Shown: piece by piece, positions 8,963 to 16,836 of the stretch | Layout of the letters: the number at the start of each line of letters is the position of its first letter | Position numbering within the stretch: the stretch's first letter is position 1 | Source of the DNA: Aquitalea palustris | Lineage (GTDB): Bacteria; Pseudomonadota; Gammaproteobacteria; Burkholderiales; Chromobacteriaceae | DNA: 64,000 nucleotides | Assembly: GCF_003693445.1 (NCBI RefSeq) | Contig: NZ_RFAR01000037.1 | Coordinates: 1-64,000, forward strand | Direction of reading: 5' to 3' | Made by a program: the position numbers and the translations under genes | The notes under the pieces: generated by a model | Seen by the model: only the letters and a program-made list of their open reading frames with translations | Told to the model about the DNA's origin: nothing | Databases searched by the model: none

Positions 8963-10074
8963 GGGCGGTCCCCTTCCATAGCGCTATTGAAGACCTGTTT
9001 GACAAGCCGGACCTGTTCGCCTTCACGCAGCAGGTGGGCTCCGAGTGCGACGATCTTGTCGCCCGGTACGAGCTTGCCGCTTACGCGTGCATTGTCATCT
9101 TCAATACGCTGGACCACGACAGGTTGCCAGGAGACCTTGGCCGGTTTGCCAGTCACGACCCAGACGCCAGGCCCTTTACCCGCGTCGAACAAGGCTGCAA
9201 TGGGTACCTGCATGCCCGCCGCATCAAGCGCATGACCATACTGAATCTGGATGGAAACGGTCGCGCCCAGCGGCGCATTGGCCAAGTCACCCTCCAGCAC
9301 ATAGCGTGCTTCGAAGGTACGGGTCAGGCGATCGGCAGTCTCCGAGAGCTGACGAAGTTTGGCGGGAACACGATGGGTATCCGATCCATATAGCGTGGCT
9401 TGCCCGATGGAGCCTACCGCAGGACGCAAGGTCTCTGGCAGCTGGATGACTGCTTCACGCCGACCGGCATGGGCAAGACGCACGACGGTTTGCCCGGCAT
9501 TCACCACCTGGCCGGGCTCGGCCAGCGTTTCCATCACCACGCCATCACCATCCGCCAGCAACTCGGCATAACGACTGGCATTACGGGCCACATCAGCCTG
9601 GGCTTCTGCTGCGCTCAACTGGGCTTTGGCTGCATCCGCTGCCGCCTTGCTCTGGTCGTAAGCAGAAGCGGAGATGGCACCGGTACCGCGCAGCTCACGG
9701 TAACGCGCTTCATCCTGTGCCGCCTGCTGCGCCCGTGCCCGTGCTGCGCTGACCGCTTCCTGCTGGGCATTGGCGGCAAGCCGCAGATCGACCGGGTCGA
9801 TACGCATCAGCAGTTGGCCGCGCTTGACGGTTTGGCCTGCGTCGACCAGGCGCTCCAGCACCTTGCCGGCAACGCGAAAGCCAAGATCGCTTTGAACGCG
9901 GGCGGCTACGGTGCCAGTGAATGAGCGGGATTCAGGCGTGCCGGCCTGCACCAGGGCAGTACGTACCAGCGGGATGCTGGTACGGGAATCTGTCTGAACT
10001 TTTTCGCCGCAAGCGACCAGGGCAAACGGCAAGGCACAGATGACGGTAGAGATGGTAAGGCGACGCCGAAGCAT
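8959..10074 (-). CDS. RND efflux pump, periplasmic adaptor lipoprotein
   Basis: A 371-aa membrane fusion protein. The N-terminus is a lipoprotein signal with lipobox LVAC (Cys22). GFRVAGKVLERLVDAGQTVKRGQLLMRID is the first lipoyl half-motif, an Ala/Gln-rich alpha-hairpin follows (about residues 95-160), then DGVVMETLAEPGQVV, the second lipoyl half, and a beta-barrel C-terminus. It bridges the inner-membrane pump and the outer-membrane channel. Its stop overlaps the pump start by 4 bp, indicating translational coupling. A promoter and a copy of the 26-bp operator-like element lie just upstream. Confidence 0.94.
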   Translation of the reverse strand: MLRRRLTISTVICALPFALVACGEKVQTDSRTSIPLVRTALVQAGTPESRSFTGTVAARVQSDLGFRVAGKVLERLVDAGQTVKRGQLLMRIDPVDLRLAANAQQEAVSAARARAQQAAQDEARYRELRGTGAISASAYDQSKAAADAAKAQLSAAEAQADVARNASRYAELLADGDGVVMETLAEPGQVVNAGQTVVRLAHAGRREAVIQLPETLRPAVGSIGQATLYGSDTHRVPAKLRQLSETADRLTRTFEARYVLEGDLANAPLGATVSIQIQYGHALDAAGMQVPIAALFDAGKGPGVWVVTGKPAKVSWQPVVVQRIEDDNARVSGKLVPGDKIVALGAHLLREGEQVRLVKQVFNSAMEGDRP

Positions 10075-10107
10075 GAAAGTCCCTTTGACGAAGTGATCGG
10101 GACTTTC

Positions 10108-10136
10108 AGTATTATTCTTGTGACCAATTTAGTCAA
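10108..10136 (-). promoter_or_regulatory. promoter of the efflux adaptor-pump operon
   Basis: On the minus strand TTGACT (-35, 10131-10136) and AATACT (-10, 10108-10113) are 17 bp apart. The -35 and most of the spacer lie inside the operator-like element 10119-10144, so bound repressor would occlude RNA polymerase. Confidence 0.6.
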
Positions 10137-10144
10137 TAGTCACT
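10119..10144. promoter_or_regulatory. TetR operator-like element, copy A
   Basis: Minus-strand half-sites AGTGACTA and TGGTCACA are separated by 10 bp. The same arrangement (AGTGACTA, 10 bp, TGGTCACT) recurs at 10815-10840. Fifteen of the sixteen half-site bases match between copies while the spacers differ, which points to a dimeric regulator site. Confidence 0.7.
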
Positions 10145-10158
10145 AATCACATATAGCT

Positions 10159-10776
10159 TCATGGCGACAGGCTGCGTAGTACCAGGCTGGAAAGCTGGGC
10201 CGGGGCCACCTCGGTGTAATCAAAGTTGTATTGCAATATCAAGGGGTGCAGAAAGGGCCGTATCACCAGGAAAATTGCCTTGGTCGTTTCATCCAGCGGG
10301 GTCTTGCGTTCAAAGTCGCCGCTGAGCCGCCCCTGCTGCACGATGTCTTCCAGCAAATTGCGAATGCGCTCCTCGTAAGCAACGGTCGCCGGCCAGCGCT
10401 CACCCGCTGCAGACGCTGCAATCTCGTACAGCTTTCTATCCTGAAAAAACAGCCTGAGGCTTGATTCCACAATGGTTTTAAACATGCGCCGCAGCTTTTC
10501 CGGCGGGCCTTCCGCTGCGTCAACAGCAGCTTTGACATCGTTTTCGATCTCGCGCAGGCACTGGCTGCAAATCATCTCGCCAATGGCTTGCTTGGATTCG
10601 AAGAACTTGTAGATATAGGCCTTGGAAAAGCCAATGGCTTTGGCAAGGTCAGACACCGTGGTTTTTTCGTAACCATAGAGGCTGAAATGCTCGGTGGCGG
10701 CAGTCACGATTTGATCGCGGACTTCGTGATCCGCCGGGCCACGTGCTGCGTTCGGGGATGTGTGTGCATTTTTCAT
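10159..10776 (-). CDS. TetR-family transcriptional repressor of the efflux locus
   Basis: A 205-aa regulator. The N-terminal helix-turn-helix reads FSLYGYEKTTVSDLAKAIGF, then SKAYIYKFFESKQAIG, the typical TetR recognition helix and following positions. The C-terminal ligand-binding domain includes an RKLYEIAASAAGERWP stretch. The frame extends to 10839, but that would place the start inside the operator-like element, so the ATG at 10776 (MKNAHTSP) is preferred. It is transcribed away from the outer-membrane factor gene and lies beside the adaptor promoter, the classical position for a local efflux repressor. Inducer unknown. Confidence 0.9.
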   Translation of the reverse strand: MKNAHTSPNAARGPADHEVRDQIVTAATEHFSLYGYEKTTVSDLAKAIGFSKAYIYKFFESKQAIGEMICSQCLREIENDVKAAVDAAEGPPEKLRRMFKTIVESSLRLFFQDRKLYEIAASAAGERWPATVAYEERIRNLLEDIVQQGRLSGDFERKTPLDETTKAIFLVIRPFLHPLILQYNFDYTEVAPAQLSSLVLRSLSP

Positions 10777-10805
10777 GGCTAGTAGCTTACAGACGTGCTC
10801 AAAAA

Positions 10806-10833
10806 TTGACAACAAGTGACTAATATGTATTAT
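10806..10833 (+). promoter_or_regulatory. promoter of the outer-membrane factor gene
   Basis: Consensus -35 TTGACA (10806-10811), 16-bp spacer and -10 TATTAT (10828-10833). The operator-like element 10815-10840 covers the spacer, the -10 and the expected start point near 10840. Confidence 0.65.
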
Positions 10834-10840
10834 GGTCACT
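10815..10840. promoter_or_regulatory. TetR operator-like element, copy B
   Basis: Half-sites AGTGACTA and TGGTCACT with a 10-bp spacer, matching copy A at 10119-10144. It lies between the divergent TetR gene and outer-membrane factor gene, so it could control both. Confidence 0.7.
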
Positions 10841-10867
10841 ATAGTTTATTTTTCTTCGGAGCCTTCC

Positions 10868-12328
10868 GTGCCAGCCAAACACCCCCTCGCCTTGCTTGTT
10901 GCCGCCAGTTTGTTGACCGGCTGTGCCGTTAGTCCTGATTACACGCGGCCCGATATACCGACCTCGGCGAGCTATCTGGGCGCTGCCGCCGTGGAACAAC
11001 GCCATGCCGCCACCGAGGCCGACCTGGCTACATGGTGGACGGGGTTTGGCGATCCGCAACTGAGTCGATACGTCATGTTGGCACTGGAACAGAATCTGGA
11101 TCTCGCACAAGCATCCGCACGCGTCCTGCAAGCCCGGGCAGGGCTGGGAGCGGCCACCGCTGCGTTACTGCCCTCAGGCACGATCAGCGGCCAAGCCGCC
11201 AGAGCCTACCAGTCGGTTGAAACACCCCTGGGCCAGCTGTTGAATGCGCAACCGGGATTCAAGCGCTATGGCAATACTTACCAGGCAGACCTCGGTGCCA
11301 GCTGGGAGCTGGATTTGTTTGCTGGTTTAAGTCGTGACCGGGAAGCGGCACTCGCCGATTACCAAGCCTCTCAGGCAGGTGCAACTGCTACACGTCTGAC
11401 GGTGGCTGCCCAGACTGCCGACATCTATATCAGCATCCGCGGCTTGCAAACCCGCCTGGACATTGCACGTCAGCAGGTTGAGAAACAACAAGCACTGCTT
11501 GATACCATCCAGCTGCTGTATGGCAAAGGATTGGCGGCTGAACTGCAGGTAGACCAAGCGGCAGGGGCGCTGGCAGAAGTTCAGTCCGCAGTGCCTGTGC
11601 TGGAAACAGGGCTGGACGCCGCCATGAATGCCCTGGATGTGATGCTGGGCTCGCCCCCCGGCACCCATCGCGCCGAACTGGCCACCGTGAGTGCCATCCC
11701 GACCGTTCCTCACATTACCGCCACCGGGTCACCCGCCGACTTGCTGCGGCGTCGGCCAGACCTGATTGTGGCCGAGCGTCGTCTGGCTGCATCCCATGCC
11801 CGCATTGGCGTGGCGATTGCCGAGTACTACCCCAAGCTGTCATTAAGTGGGCTGCTGGGTAGTGCCACGGCAGTTTCCTCCGGCAATCTGTTCACCAGTG
11901 GTGCCAGCCAGGCCGCAGGCGTACTGGGGCTGCGTTGGCGTCTCTTCGATTTTGGCCGCATCAACGCGCAGATTGAACAAGCCAAGGGGCAAGAGGCCGA
12001 GATGCTGGCCGCCTATCGACTTGCCGTGCTGCATGCAACAGAGGATGTCGAAAACGCCTTCTCTTCTTTGCTTAAACGCGAGGAGCAGTCTGTTGTCCTG
12101 GCGCGGGGGGTTGATTCGCTGGGCCGTGCCAGGTCCGCTTCGTTTGCGGCATATCAACAAGGGGTCGTCAGTCTGATCGAGGTACTACAGGCTGATGAAA
12201 ACCTGCTGCGCGCCTCCGACGCGCAAGCACAAGCCAAAACGGAAGCAGCACGTGCGGCGGTTGCAGCCTTCAAGGCACTAGGTGGCGGTTGGCAGCCCAG
12301 TGGGGCGGATATGCTGGCAATAAAATGA
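10868..12328 (+). CDS. RND efflux outer-membrane factor (NodT/OprM-type lipoprotein)
   Basis: 486 aa from a GTG start. The N-terminus is a lipoprotein signal with lipobox LTGC (Cys19), then SPDYTRPDIP as in OprM-like proteins, and two repeated OEP domains with long alpha-helical barrels; LWDLFDFGRI-like motifs appear as WELDLFAGL and WRLFDFGRI, one per repeat. I prefer GTG 10868 because GGAG precedes it by six bases; the in-frame ATG at 10832 would lie within the -10/operator region and add a non-signal extension. It completes the tripartite pump but is transcribed apart from the other two components. Confidence 0.92.
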   Translation: MPAKHPLALLVAASLLTGCAVSPDYTRPDIPTSASYLGAAAVEQRHAATEADLATWWTGFGDPQLSRYVMLALEQNLDLAQASARVLQARAGLGAATAALLPSGTISGQAARAYQSVETPLGQLLNAQPGFKRYGNTYQADLGASWELDLFAGLSRDREAALADYQASQAGATATRLTVAAQTADIYISIRGLQTRLDIARQQVEKQQALLDTIQLLYGKGLAAELQVDQAAGALAEVQSAVPVLETGLDAAMNALDVMLGSPPGTHRAELATVSAIPTVPHITATGSPADLLRRRPDLIVAERRLAASHARIGVAIAEYYPKLSLSGLLGSATAVSSGNLFTSGASQAAGVLGLRWRLFDFGRINAQIEQAKGQEAEMLAAYRLAVLHATEDVENAFSSLLKREEQSVVLARGVDSLGRARSASFAAYQQGVVSLIEVLQADENLLRASDAQAQAKTEAARAAVAAFKALGGGWQPSGADMLAIK

Positions 12329-12690
12329 TTGAGCCGCATCTTGTTTACTGGATATTTTTATGGCTGCTTTCAACATTAGAGCAGCCGTCTCATATCTTGT
12401 ATGCGAAGGACCGCTTTGGCCGAGCTTGAGACCTTGGCTTCGTATTTTGGCAATGGCCGCTCCTGGCCGATAACAGTCATGCTAGCGCATTGGCATGGCA
12501 AAGTTTCCTGCCCTGTTTCAGATACCGATCTACACGACCATTCGTATCCGGCAACATCGCACCGAACAGGATGACCGCCCGCTTGCCGACACGGAATAAG
12601 AGCCGGTTTTGTAGCGGCTCACGCACAGGGTGGATTCGCTGTCGCCAGGCGCTTAACTCCACTGCTTGATCTGCCGCACGGCAGCGGGTG
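12329..12690. other. intergenic stretch, possible decayed coding remnant
   Basis: About 360 bp between convergent genes. A minus-strand frame here reads like degraded protein (for example WRQRIHPVREPLQNRLLFRVG) but has no start with a ribosome-binding site of its own and overlaps the nrdG frame. I recognise no family. No clear terminator follows the outer-membrane factor gene. Confidence 0.3.
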
Positions 12691-13416
12691 CTAGGCTGCC
12701 CGCCAGGCAAAATGCGCAAAGGAGTGCTGCCAGTAATCCAGCACCGCCCTGCCCGGCCACTGTGCAGCATCAAACAAGGGCTGGCCTGTGCCATCCCTGC
12801 CCTGCTGCAAGGCGGCGTGGGTGACGCCTTTGGCCTGCAGGGTGTCGGCCAGCCGGTACAGGCTGTCTGCCGTCATCACGCGCGGGTCCAGCGTGGTACG
12901 ACATTCCAGTGCAGCCCCGCTTGCCAGCGCAACATCCAGCGCCTGCCACATGCGCGCCTCGCTGCCCGGCACGCCGGTCACGGCATCCACACCGCCGGGG
13001 GCAGCCTTGATGTCCAGCCCTATCCAGTCCACCAGCCCGGCCACCGCGGCCAGCCGCTGCGGGTAGATGCCGGCGGTGTGCAGGCCGATGGCCAGCCCCA
13101 GCAGGCGGGCGTCGTGCATCCAGTCTGCCAGTTGCGGGGCCAGCGTGGGCTCGCCACCGGAGAACACCACGCCGTCCAGGAAGCCCACCCGCGCCGCCAG
13201 CATGGACTGCACGCTGCCCCAGCCAAGCACACCGGCGCCGCGCGCCTGCAGATCGGGATTGTGACAATAGCCGCAACGCCAGGGGCAGCCGGCCACGAAT
13301 ACCGTGGCCACCAGCCGCCCCGGCCAGTCGCAGCTGGAAAACGGCTCGATGCCGGCCAGCGGTAGCAGCGCCGGGCTAGCCGGGCTGGGTGACTCAGCGC
13401 TGCAGATGTTCTTCAT
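12691..13416 (-). CDS. nrdG: anaerobic ribonucleotide reductase-activating protein (radical SAM)
   Basis: A 241-aa radical SAM enzyme. The 4Fe-4S/SAM motif is CPWRCGYC (CxxxCxxC), followed by GVVFSGGEPTL, the SAM-contacting GGE motif. It uses SAM to form the glycyl radical on anaerobic ribonucleotide reductase. The ATG at 13416 is chosen over an upstream in-frame start; it overlaps the end of the 59-aa glycyl-radical gene by 23 bp, suggesting coupled translation. It is last in the order nrdD, glycyl-radical gene, nrdG on the minus strand. Length is at the larger end for this subfamily. Confidence 0.9.
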   Translation of the reverse strand: MKNICSAESPSPASPALLPLAGIEPFSSCDWPGRLVATVFVAGCPWRCGYCHNPDLQARGAGVLGWGSVQSMLAARVGFLDGVVFSGGEPTLAPQLADWMHDARLLGLAIGLHTAGIYPQRLAAVAGLVDWIGLDIKAAPGGVDAVTGVPGSEARMWQALDVALASGAALECRTTLDPRVMTADSLYRLADTLQAKGVTHAALQQGRDGTGQPLFDAAQWPGRAVLDYWQHSFAHFAWRAA

Positions 13417-13573
13417 CAAAATGCAGGCGTTCAGCAAATTCGCCCTGTTTGCCCACATTGAAGGCAGAAACCGGGCGGAAATAGCCCATTACGCGGGTCC
13501 ATACTTCGCAGCGGGTTCGCAGTGCCGGGTCCAGCTGTTCTGCCTGTTTGGCTAGGATTTGGGATGACATCAT
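13394..13573 (-). CDS. separate glycyl-radical segment of anaerobic ribonucleotide reductase (59 aa)
   Basis: A 59-aa protein containing RCEVWTRVMGYFRPVSAFN. RVMGY matches the glycyl-radical signature RVxGY, with Gly30 as the expected radical site. GKQGEFAERLHF follows, as at the C-terminal end of anaerobic ribonucleotide reductases. AGGAG lies just before tandem ATG codons (13573/13570). The large nrdD frame ends upstream at the zinc site, and this frame is closed by a stop at 13667-13669, so no frameshift can join them. The active enzyme would need this peptide to dock on the large subunit and be activated by NrdG. Confidence 0.8.
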   Translation of the reverse strand: MMSSQILAKQAEQLDPALRTRCEVWTRVMGYFRPVSAFNVGKQGEFAERLHFDEEHLQR

Positions 13574-13676
13574 TTCTCTCCTGTTGAGGTGTCGGGTGTG
13601 TTGCTGGGAGCGGGCTAACAAAATGGCGTGGTGTCCTGAGGCCAGGCGCACCGCCGCAGCATGTTGTCAGCGCTAC

Positions 13677-15398
13677 TCAGCAGCAGCCCGGCGCGGTGGC
13701 TGCCGTGGTGCGGGCCAGCAGTTCGGCATCGCACTTGGGGCAGAATTCGTGATGGCCATGCAGATAGCCATGCTGCGGGCACACGGAAAAGGTGGGCGTG
13801 ACCGTGATATAGGGCAGGCGGAAGCGCTGCAGCGATCGGCGCACCAGCTGTTTGCAGGCGGCGGTGGAGCTGATGGCTTCAGTCATATACAGGTGCAGCA
13901 CGGTGCCGCCGGTATAGCGCCGCTGCAGCGGTTCCTGATGACTAAGCGCGACGAACGGGTCATCGGTATGTCCGGCCGGCAGCTGGCTGGAATTGGTGTA
14001 GTAAGGCTTGTCGACCGGGCCGGCCTGCAGGATGTCCGGGTAGCGCTTGCGATCTTCGCGGGCGAAGCGGTAGGTGGTGCCCTCCGCCGGGGTGGCTTCC
14101 AGGTTGTACAGATGGCCGGTGCTTTCCTGCATTTGCACCATGCGCGTACGGATGTGGTCGAGCAGATCCAGTGCCAGCTGTTGGCCGGCAGTGCTGGCAA
14201 TATCTTCGGCATCGCCGGTGTAATTGCGCACCAGCTCGTTGATGCCATTTACGCCGATGGTGGAGAAGTGATTGCGCAAAGTGCCCAGATAGCGCTTGGT
14301 GTAAGGATAGAGGCCGTCATCCATCCAGCCCTGCACTCGCTGGCGCTTGATTTCCAGGCTGATGCGGGCCAGCTCCAGCAGGCGGTCGGTTTCGGCCAGC
14401 AGGCCATTCCAGTCGCCACGGAAGCGGTAGCCCAGCCGGGCGCAGTTAAGCGTTACCACCCCCAGCGAGCCGGTTTGCTCGGCGCTGCCAAACAGGCCAT
14501 TGCCGCGCTTGAGCAGTTCGCGCAGGTCCAGCTGCAGCCGGCAGCACATGGAGCGCACCATTTGCGGCTCCAGATCGGAATTGAGGAAGTTCTGGAAGTA
14601 CGGCAGGCCGTAGCGCGCGGTCAAGTCGAACAGCAGCTCGGCATTCGGGCTATCCCAGTCGAAATCCGGGGTGATGTTGTAGGTGGGAATGGGAAAGGTA
14701 AAAGCCCGGCCATGGGCGTCGCCACTGGCCATCACCCGCAGGAAGGCGCGGTTGATCTGGTCCATTTCCGGCTGGCAGTCGCCATAGCAGAACGGCATTT
14801 CCTCACCGGCAATCAGCGGAATCTGGCCGGCCAGGTCGGCTGGGCAGCTCCAGTCGAAGGTGAGATTGGTAAACGGCGTTTGCGTGCCCCAGCGTGAGGG
14901 CACGTTCAGGTTGTAGACAAACTCCTGCATGGCTTGCTCCACCTGCGCGTCGTTCAGGCCATCACGCTTGATGAAGGGGGCCAGATAAGTGTCCACGCTG
15001 GAAAAAGCCTGTGCCCCGGCCCATTCGTTTTGCAGGGTGCCCAGAAAATTCACCATCTGCCCCAGTGCCGAACCCAGATGGCGCGGCGGCGCGGATTCCA
15101 CCCGCCCCGGCACGCCGTTGAAGCCCTCGTGCAGCAACTGGCGCAGCGACCAGCCAGCGCAGTAGCCAGCCAGCACGTCCAGATCGTGCAGGTGAAAATC
15201 GGCCTCGCGGTGAGCCTGTGCCACTTCAGGCGGATAGATGCCGTCCAGCCAGTAATTGGCAGTCAGTTTGCCGGCGGCGTTCAGAATCATCCCACCCAGG
15301 CTATAGCCCTGGTTGGCATTGGCAGAGACGCGCCAGTCGGCGCGACTGAGGTATTCGTCCAGCGTGGCAAGCGGACTGACCATGACAGGTTTTTTCAT
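13677..15398 (-). CDS. nrdD: anaerobic ribonucleoside-triphosphate reductase, catalytic part
   Basis: About 573 aa covering the ten-stranded barrel: VSANANQGYSLGGMIL, HDLDVLAGYCAGWSLRQLL, NLNVPSRWGTQTPFTNLT, GVVTLNCARLGY and GVNGINELVRN, ending with a zinc-site pair CPQHGY...CPKC. It reduces ribonucleotides to deoxyribonucleotides without oxygen. Two things are missing: the N-terminal ATP-cone (about 100 residues in E. coli NrdD) and the C-terminal glycyl-radical segment, which is encoded separately at 13394-13573. A GTG at 15431 and an ATG at 15380 are alternative starts; the FNR-type box position favours the shorter forms. Confidence 0.88.
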   Translation of the reverse strand: MKKPVMVSPLATLDEYLSRADWRVSANANQGYSLGGMILNAAGKLTANYWLDGIYPPEVAQAHREADFHLHDLDVLAGYCAGWSLRQLLHEGFNGVPGRVESAPPRHLGSALGQMVNFLGTLQNEWAGAQAFSSVDTYLAPFIKRDGLNDAQVEQAMQEFVYNLNVPSRWGTQTPFTNLTFDWSCPADLAGQIPLIAGEEMPFCYGDCQPEMDQINRAFLRVMASGDAHGRAFTFPIPTYNITPDFDWDSPNAELLFDLTARYGLPYFQNFLNSDLEPQMVRSMCCRLQLDLRELLKRGNGLFGSAEQTGSLGVVTLNCARLGYRFRGDWNGLLAETDRLLELARISLEIKRQRVQGWMDDGLYPYTKRYLGTLRNHFSTIGVNGINELVRNYTGDAEDIASTAGQQLALDLLDHIRTRMVQMQESTGHLYNLEATPAEGTTYRFAREDRKRYPDILQAGPVDKPYYTNSSQLPAGHTDDPFVALSHQEPLQRRYTGGTVLHLYMTEAISSTAACKQLVRRSLQRFRLPYITVTPTFSVCPQHGYLHGHHEFCPKCDAELLARTTAATAPGCC

Positions 15399-15475
15399 AA
15401 CAATATGTAGTGCCTTGAAATTTTCAGACACTATATATTGATTTTTTACACAGCAAAGCCACAGCTGAAAAAGGC

Positions 15476-15489
15476 TTGATTCGGATCAA
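15476..15489. promoter_or_regulatory. FNR/ANR-type box
   Basis: TTGAT-TCGG-ATCAA matches the FNR/ANR consensus TTGAT-N4-ATCAA exactly. It lies 78 bp upstream of the preferred nrdD start. A class II activator position (-41.5) would set the transcription start near 15441, giving a leader of about 40 bases. Activation on oxygen loss fits the enzyme's role. Confidence 0.75.
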
Positions 15490-15668
15490 GTGCCGCCTCT
15501 GCCGGCCGGACAGGCCAGGCAGCTGCCGTCTTTATATGTCCCTGTCTTGTAGGGATTGCCCTACAGGACTACAGCATTTTTCCTGACAGTAAAATCCGCA
15601 GCCCCCCGATACCCCTGCTGTCATCCACTTTTTACAATTCAGTCATCACCATTTAAACAGGAGTGGTC

Positions 15669-16775
15669 ATGGCTGAAACGAACGCAAGCGACATCCTGGT
15701 CCGCTTCAAGAACGTACAAAAGAGCTACGACGGCGAGACCCTGATCGTGAAGGATCTCAATCTGGACATCCGCAAGGGCGAATTCCTGACCCTGCTGGGT
15801 CCGTCCGGCTCCGGCAAGACCACCAGTCTGATGATGCTGGCCGGCTTCGAAACCCCGACCGCCGGCGAGATCATGCTGGGCGAGCGTTCGCTCAACCGCG
15901 TACCGCCGCACAAGCGCGATATCGGCATGGTGTTCCAGAACTACGCGCTGTTTCCGCACATGACCGTGGCCGAGAACCTGGCCTTCCCGCTGAAAGTGCG
16001 CGGCATGGACAAGACCGATGTCACCGAACGGGTGAAACGCGCCCTGTCCATGGTGCAGCTGGACAAGTTTGCCAACCGCTACCCCGGCCAGATGTCCGGT
16101 GGCCAGCAACAGCGCGTGGCCCTGGCCCGCGCCCTGGTGTTCGAGCCGCAACTGGTGCTGATGGACGAACCGCTGGGTGCGCTGGACAAGCAGCTGCGCG
16201 AACACATGCAGATGGAAATCAAGCATCTGCACGAACGCCTGGGCGTGACCGTGGTGTATGTAACCCACGACCAGAGCGAAGCGCTCACCATGTCCGACCG
16301 CGTGGCAGTGTTCCATCAAGGTGAAATCCAGCAGATCGACAGCCCGCAAGGCCTGTACGAGCATCCGCGTAATACCTTTGTTGCCAACTTCATCGGCGAA
16401 AACAACCGCCTGCACGGCAAGCTGCTCAGCCGCGACGGCGAGCGCTGTACCGTGGGCCTGGAAAATGGCGAACGCGTGGAAGCCATGGCCGTGCATGACG
16501 CAGCCCCCGGCCAGCCGGTATCGCTGTCCATCCGCCCGGAACGTATCAAGCTGAACGTGGCGCAGGAGCAAAACCGCTTCTCCGGCCGCGTACGCGAATT
16601 CATCTATCTGGGCGACCACGTGCGTATCCGCATGGAAGCCTGTGGCAACTCCAGTTTCATCGTCAAACAGCCTATCGCCACCCTCGACCCCAAGCTGGCA
16701 GTGGGCGACGTGATTTCCCTGGGCTGGAATGTAGAACACGTAAGAGCGCTCGATCCCGTCGAACTGGCCGAGTGA
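15669..16775 (+). CDS. polyamine-type ABC transporter, ATP-binding subunit
   Basis: A 368-aa ABC ATPase. Walker A is GPSGSGKT (about residues 44-51), [16 protein letters not shown] the signature, [12 protein letters not shown] Walker B and [12 protein letters not shown] the H-loop. A C-terminal TOBE-like region follows (about residues 275-365), as in PotA/PotG. AGGAG five bases before ATG 15669 fixes the start. It is first in a four-gene operon with a binding protein and two permeases, and energises import of a polyamine such as putrescine or spermidine; the exact substrate is inferred from family. Confidence 0.92.
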   Translation: MAETNASDILVRFKNVQKSYDGETLIVKDLNLDIRKGEFLTLLGPSGSGKTTSLMMLAGFETPTAGEIMLGERSLNRVPPHKRDIGMVFQNYALFPHMTVAENLAFPLKVRGMDKTDVTERVKRALSMVQLDKFANRYPGQMSGGQQQRVALARALVFEPQLVLMDEPLGALDKQLREHMQMEIKHLHERLGVTVVYVTHDQSEALTMSDRVAVFHQGEIQQIDSPQGLYEHPRNTFVANFIGENNRLHGKLLSRDGERCTVGLENGERVEAMAVHDAAPGQPVSLSIRPERIKLNVAQEQNRFSGRVREFIYLGDHVRIRMEACGNSSFIVKQPIATLDPKLAVGDVISLGWNVEHVRALDPVELAE

Positions 16776-16836
16776 GTGCGTGCAAGTGAGTAGCGTGTAG
16801 TAGCTGTAGTCTCAAAACAATATGGAGATCTATCAA

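Noticed and set aside
12477-12794. A 105-codon minus-strand frame between the outer-membrane factor and nrdG
   Set aside because: It overlaps nrdG in another frame, has no ribosome-binding site, and matches nothing I know. Kept only as a possible remnant in the intergenic note.
13570-13679. Programmed frameshift or stop read-through joining nrdD to the glycyl-radical gene
   Set aside because: The small gene's frame is closed by TGA at 13667-13669, and the large gene's own frame is out of register with it, so the two cannot be read as one protein.
15548-15565. TGTAGGG-ATTG-CCCTACA hairpin upstream of the polyamine importer
   Set aside because: A short 7-bp stem without a T-run or known motif. 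It could be an operator, but one copy and no partner give too little support.
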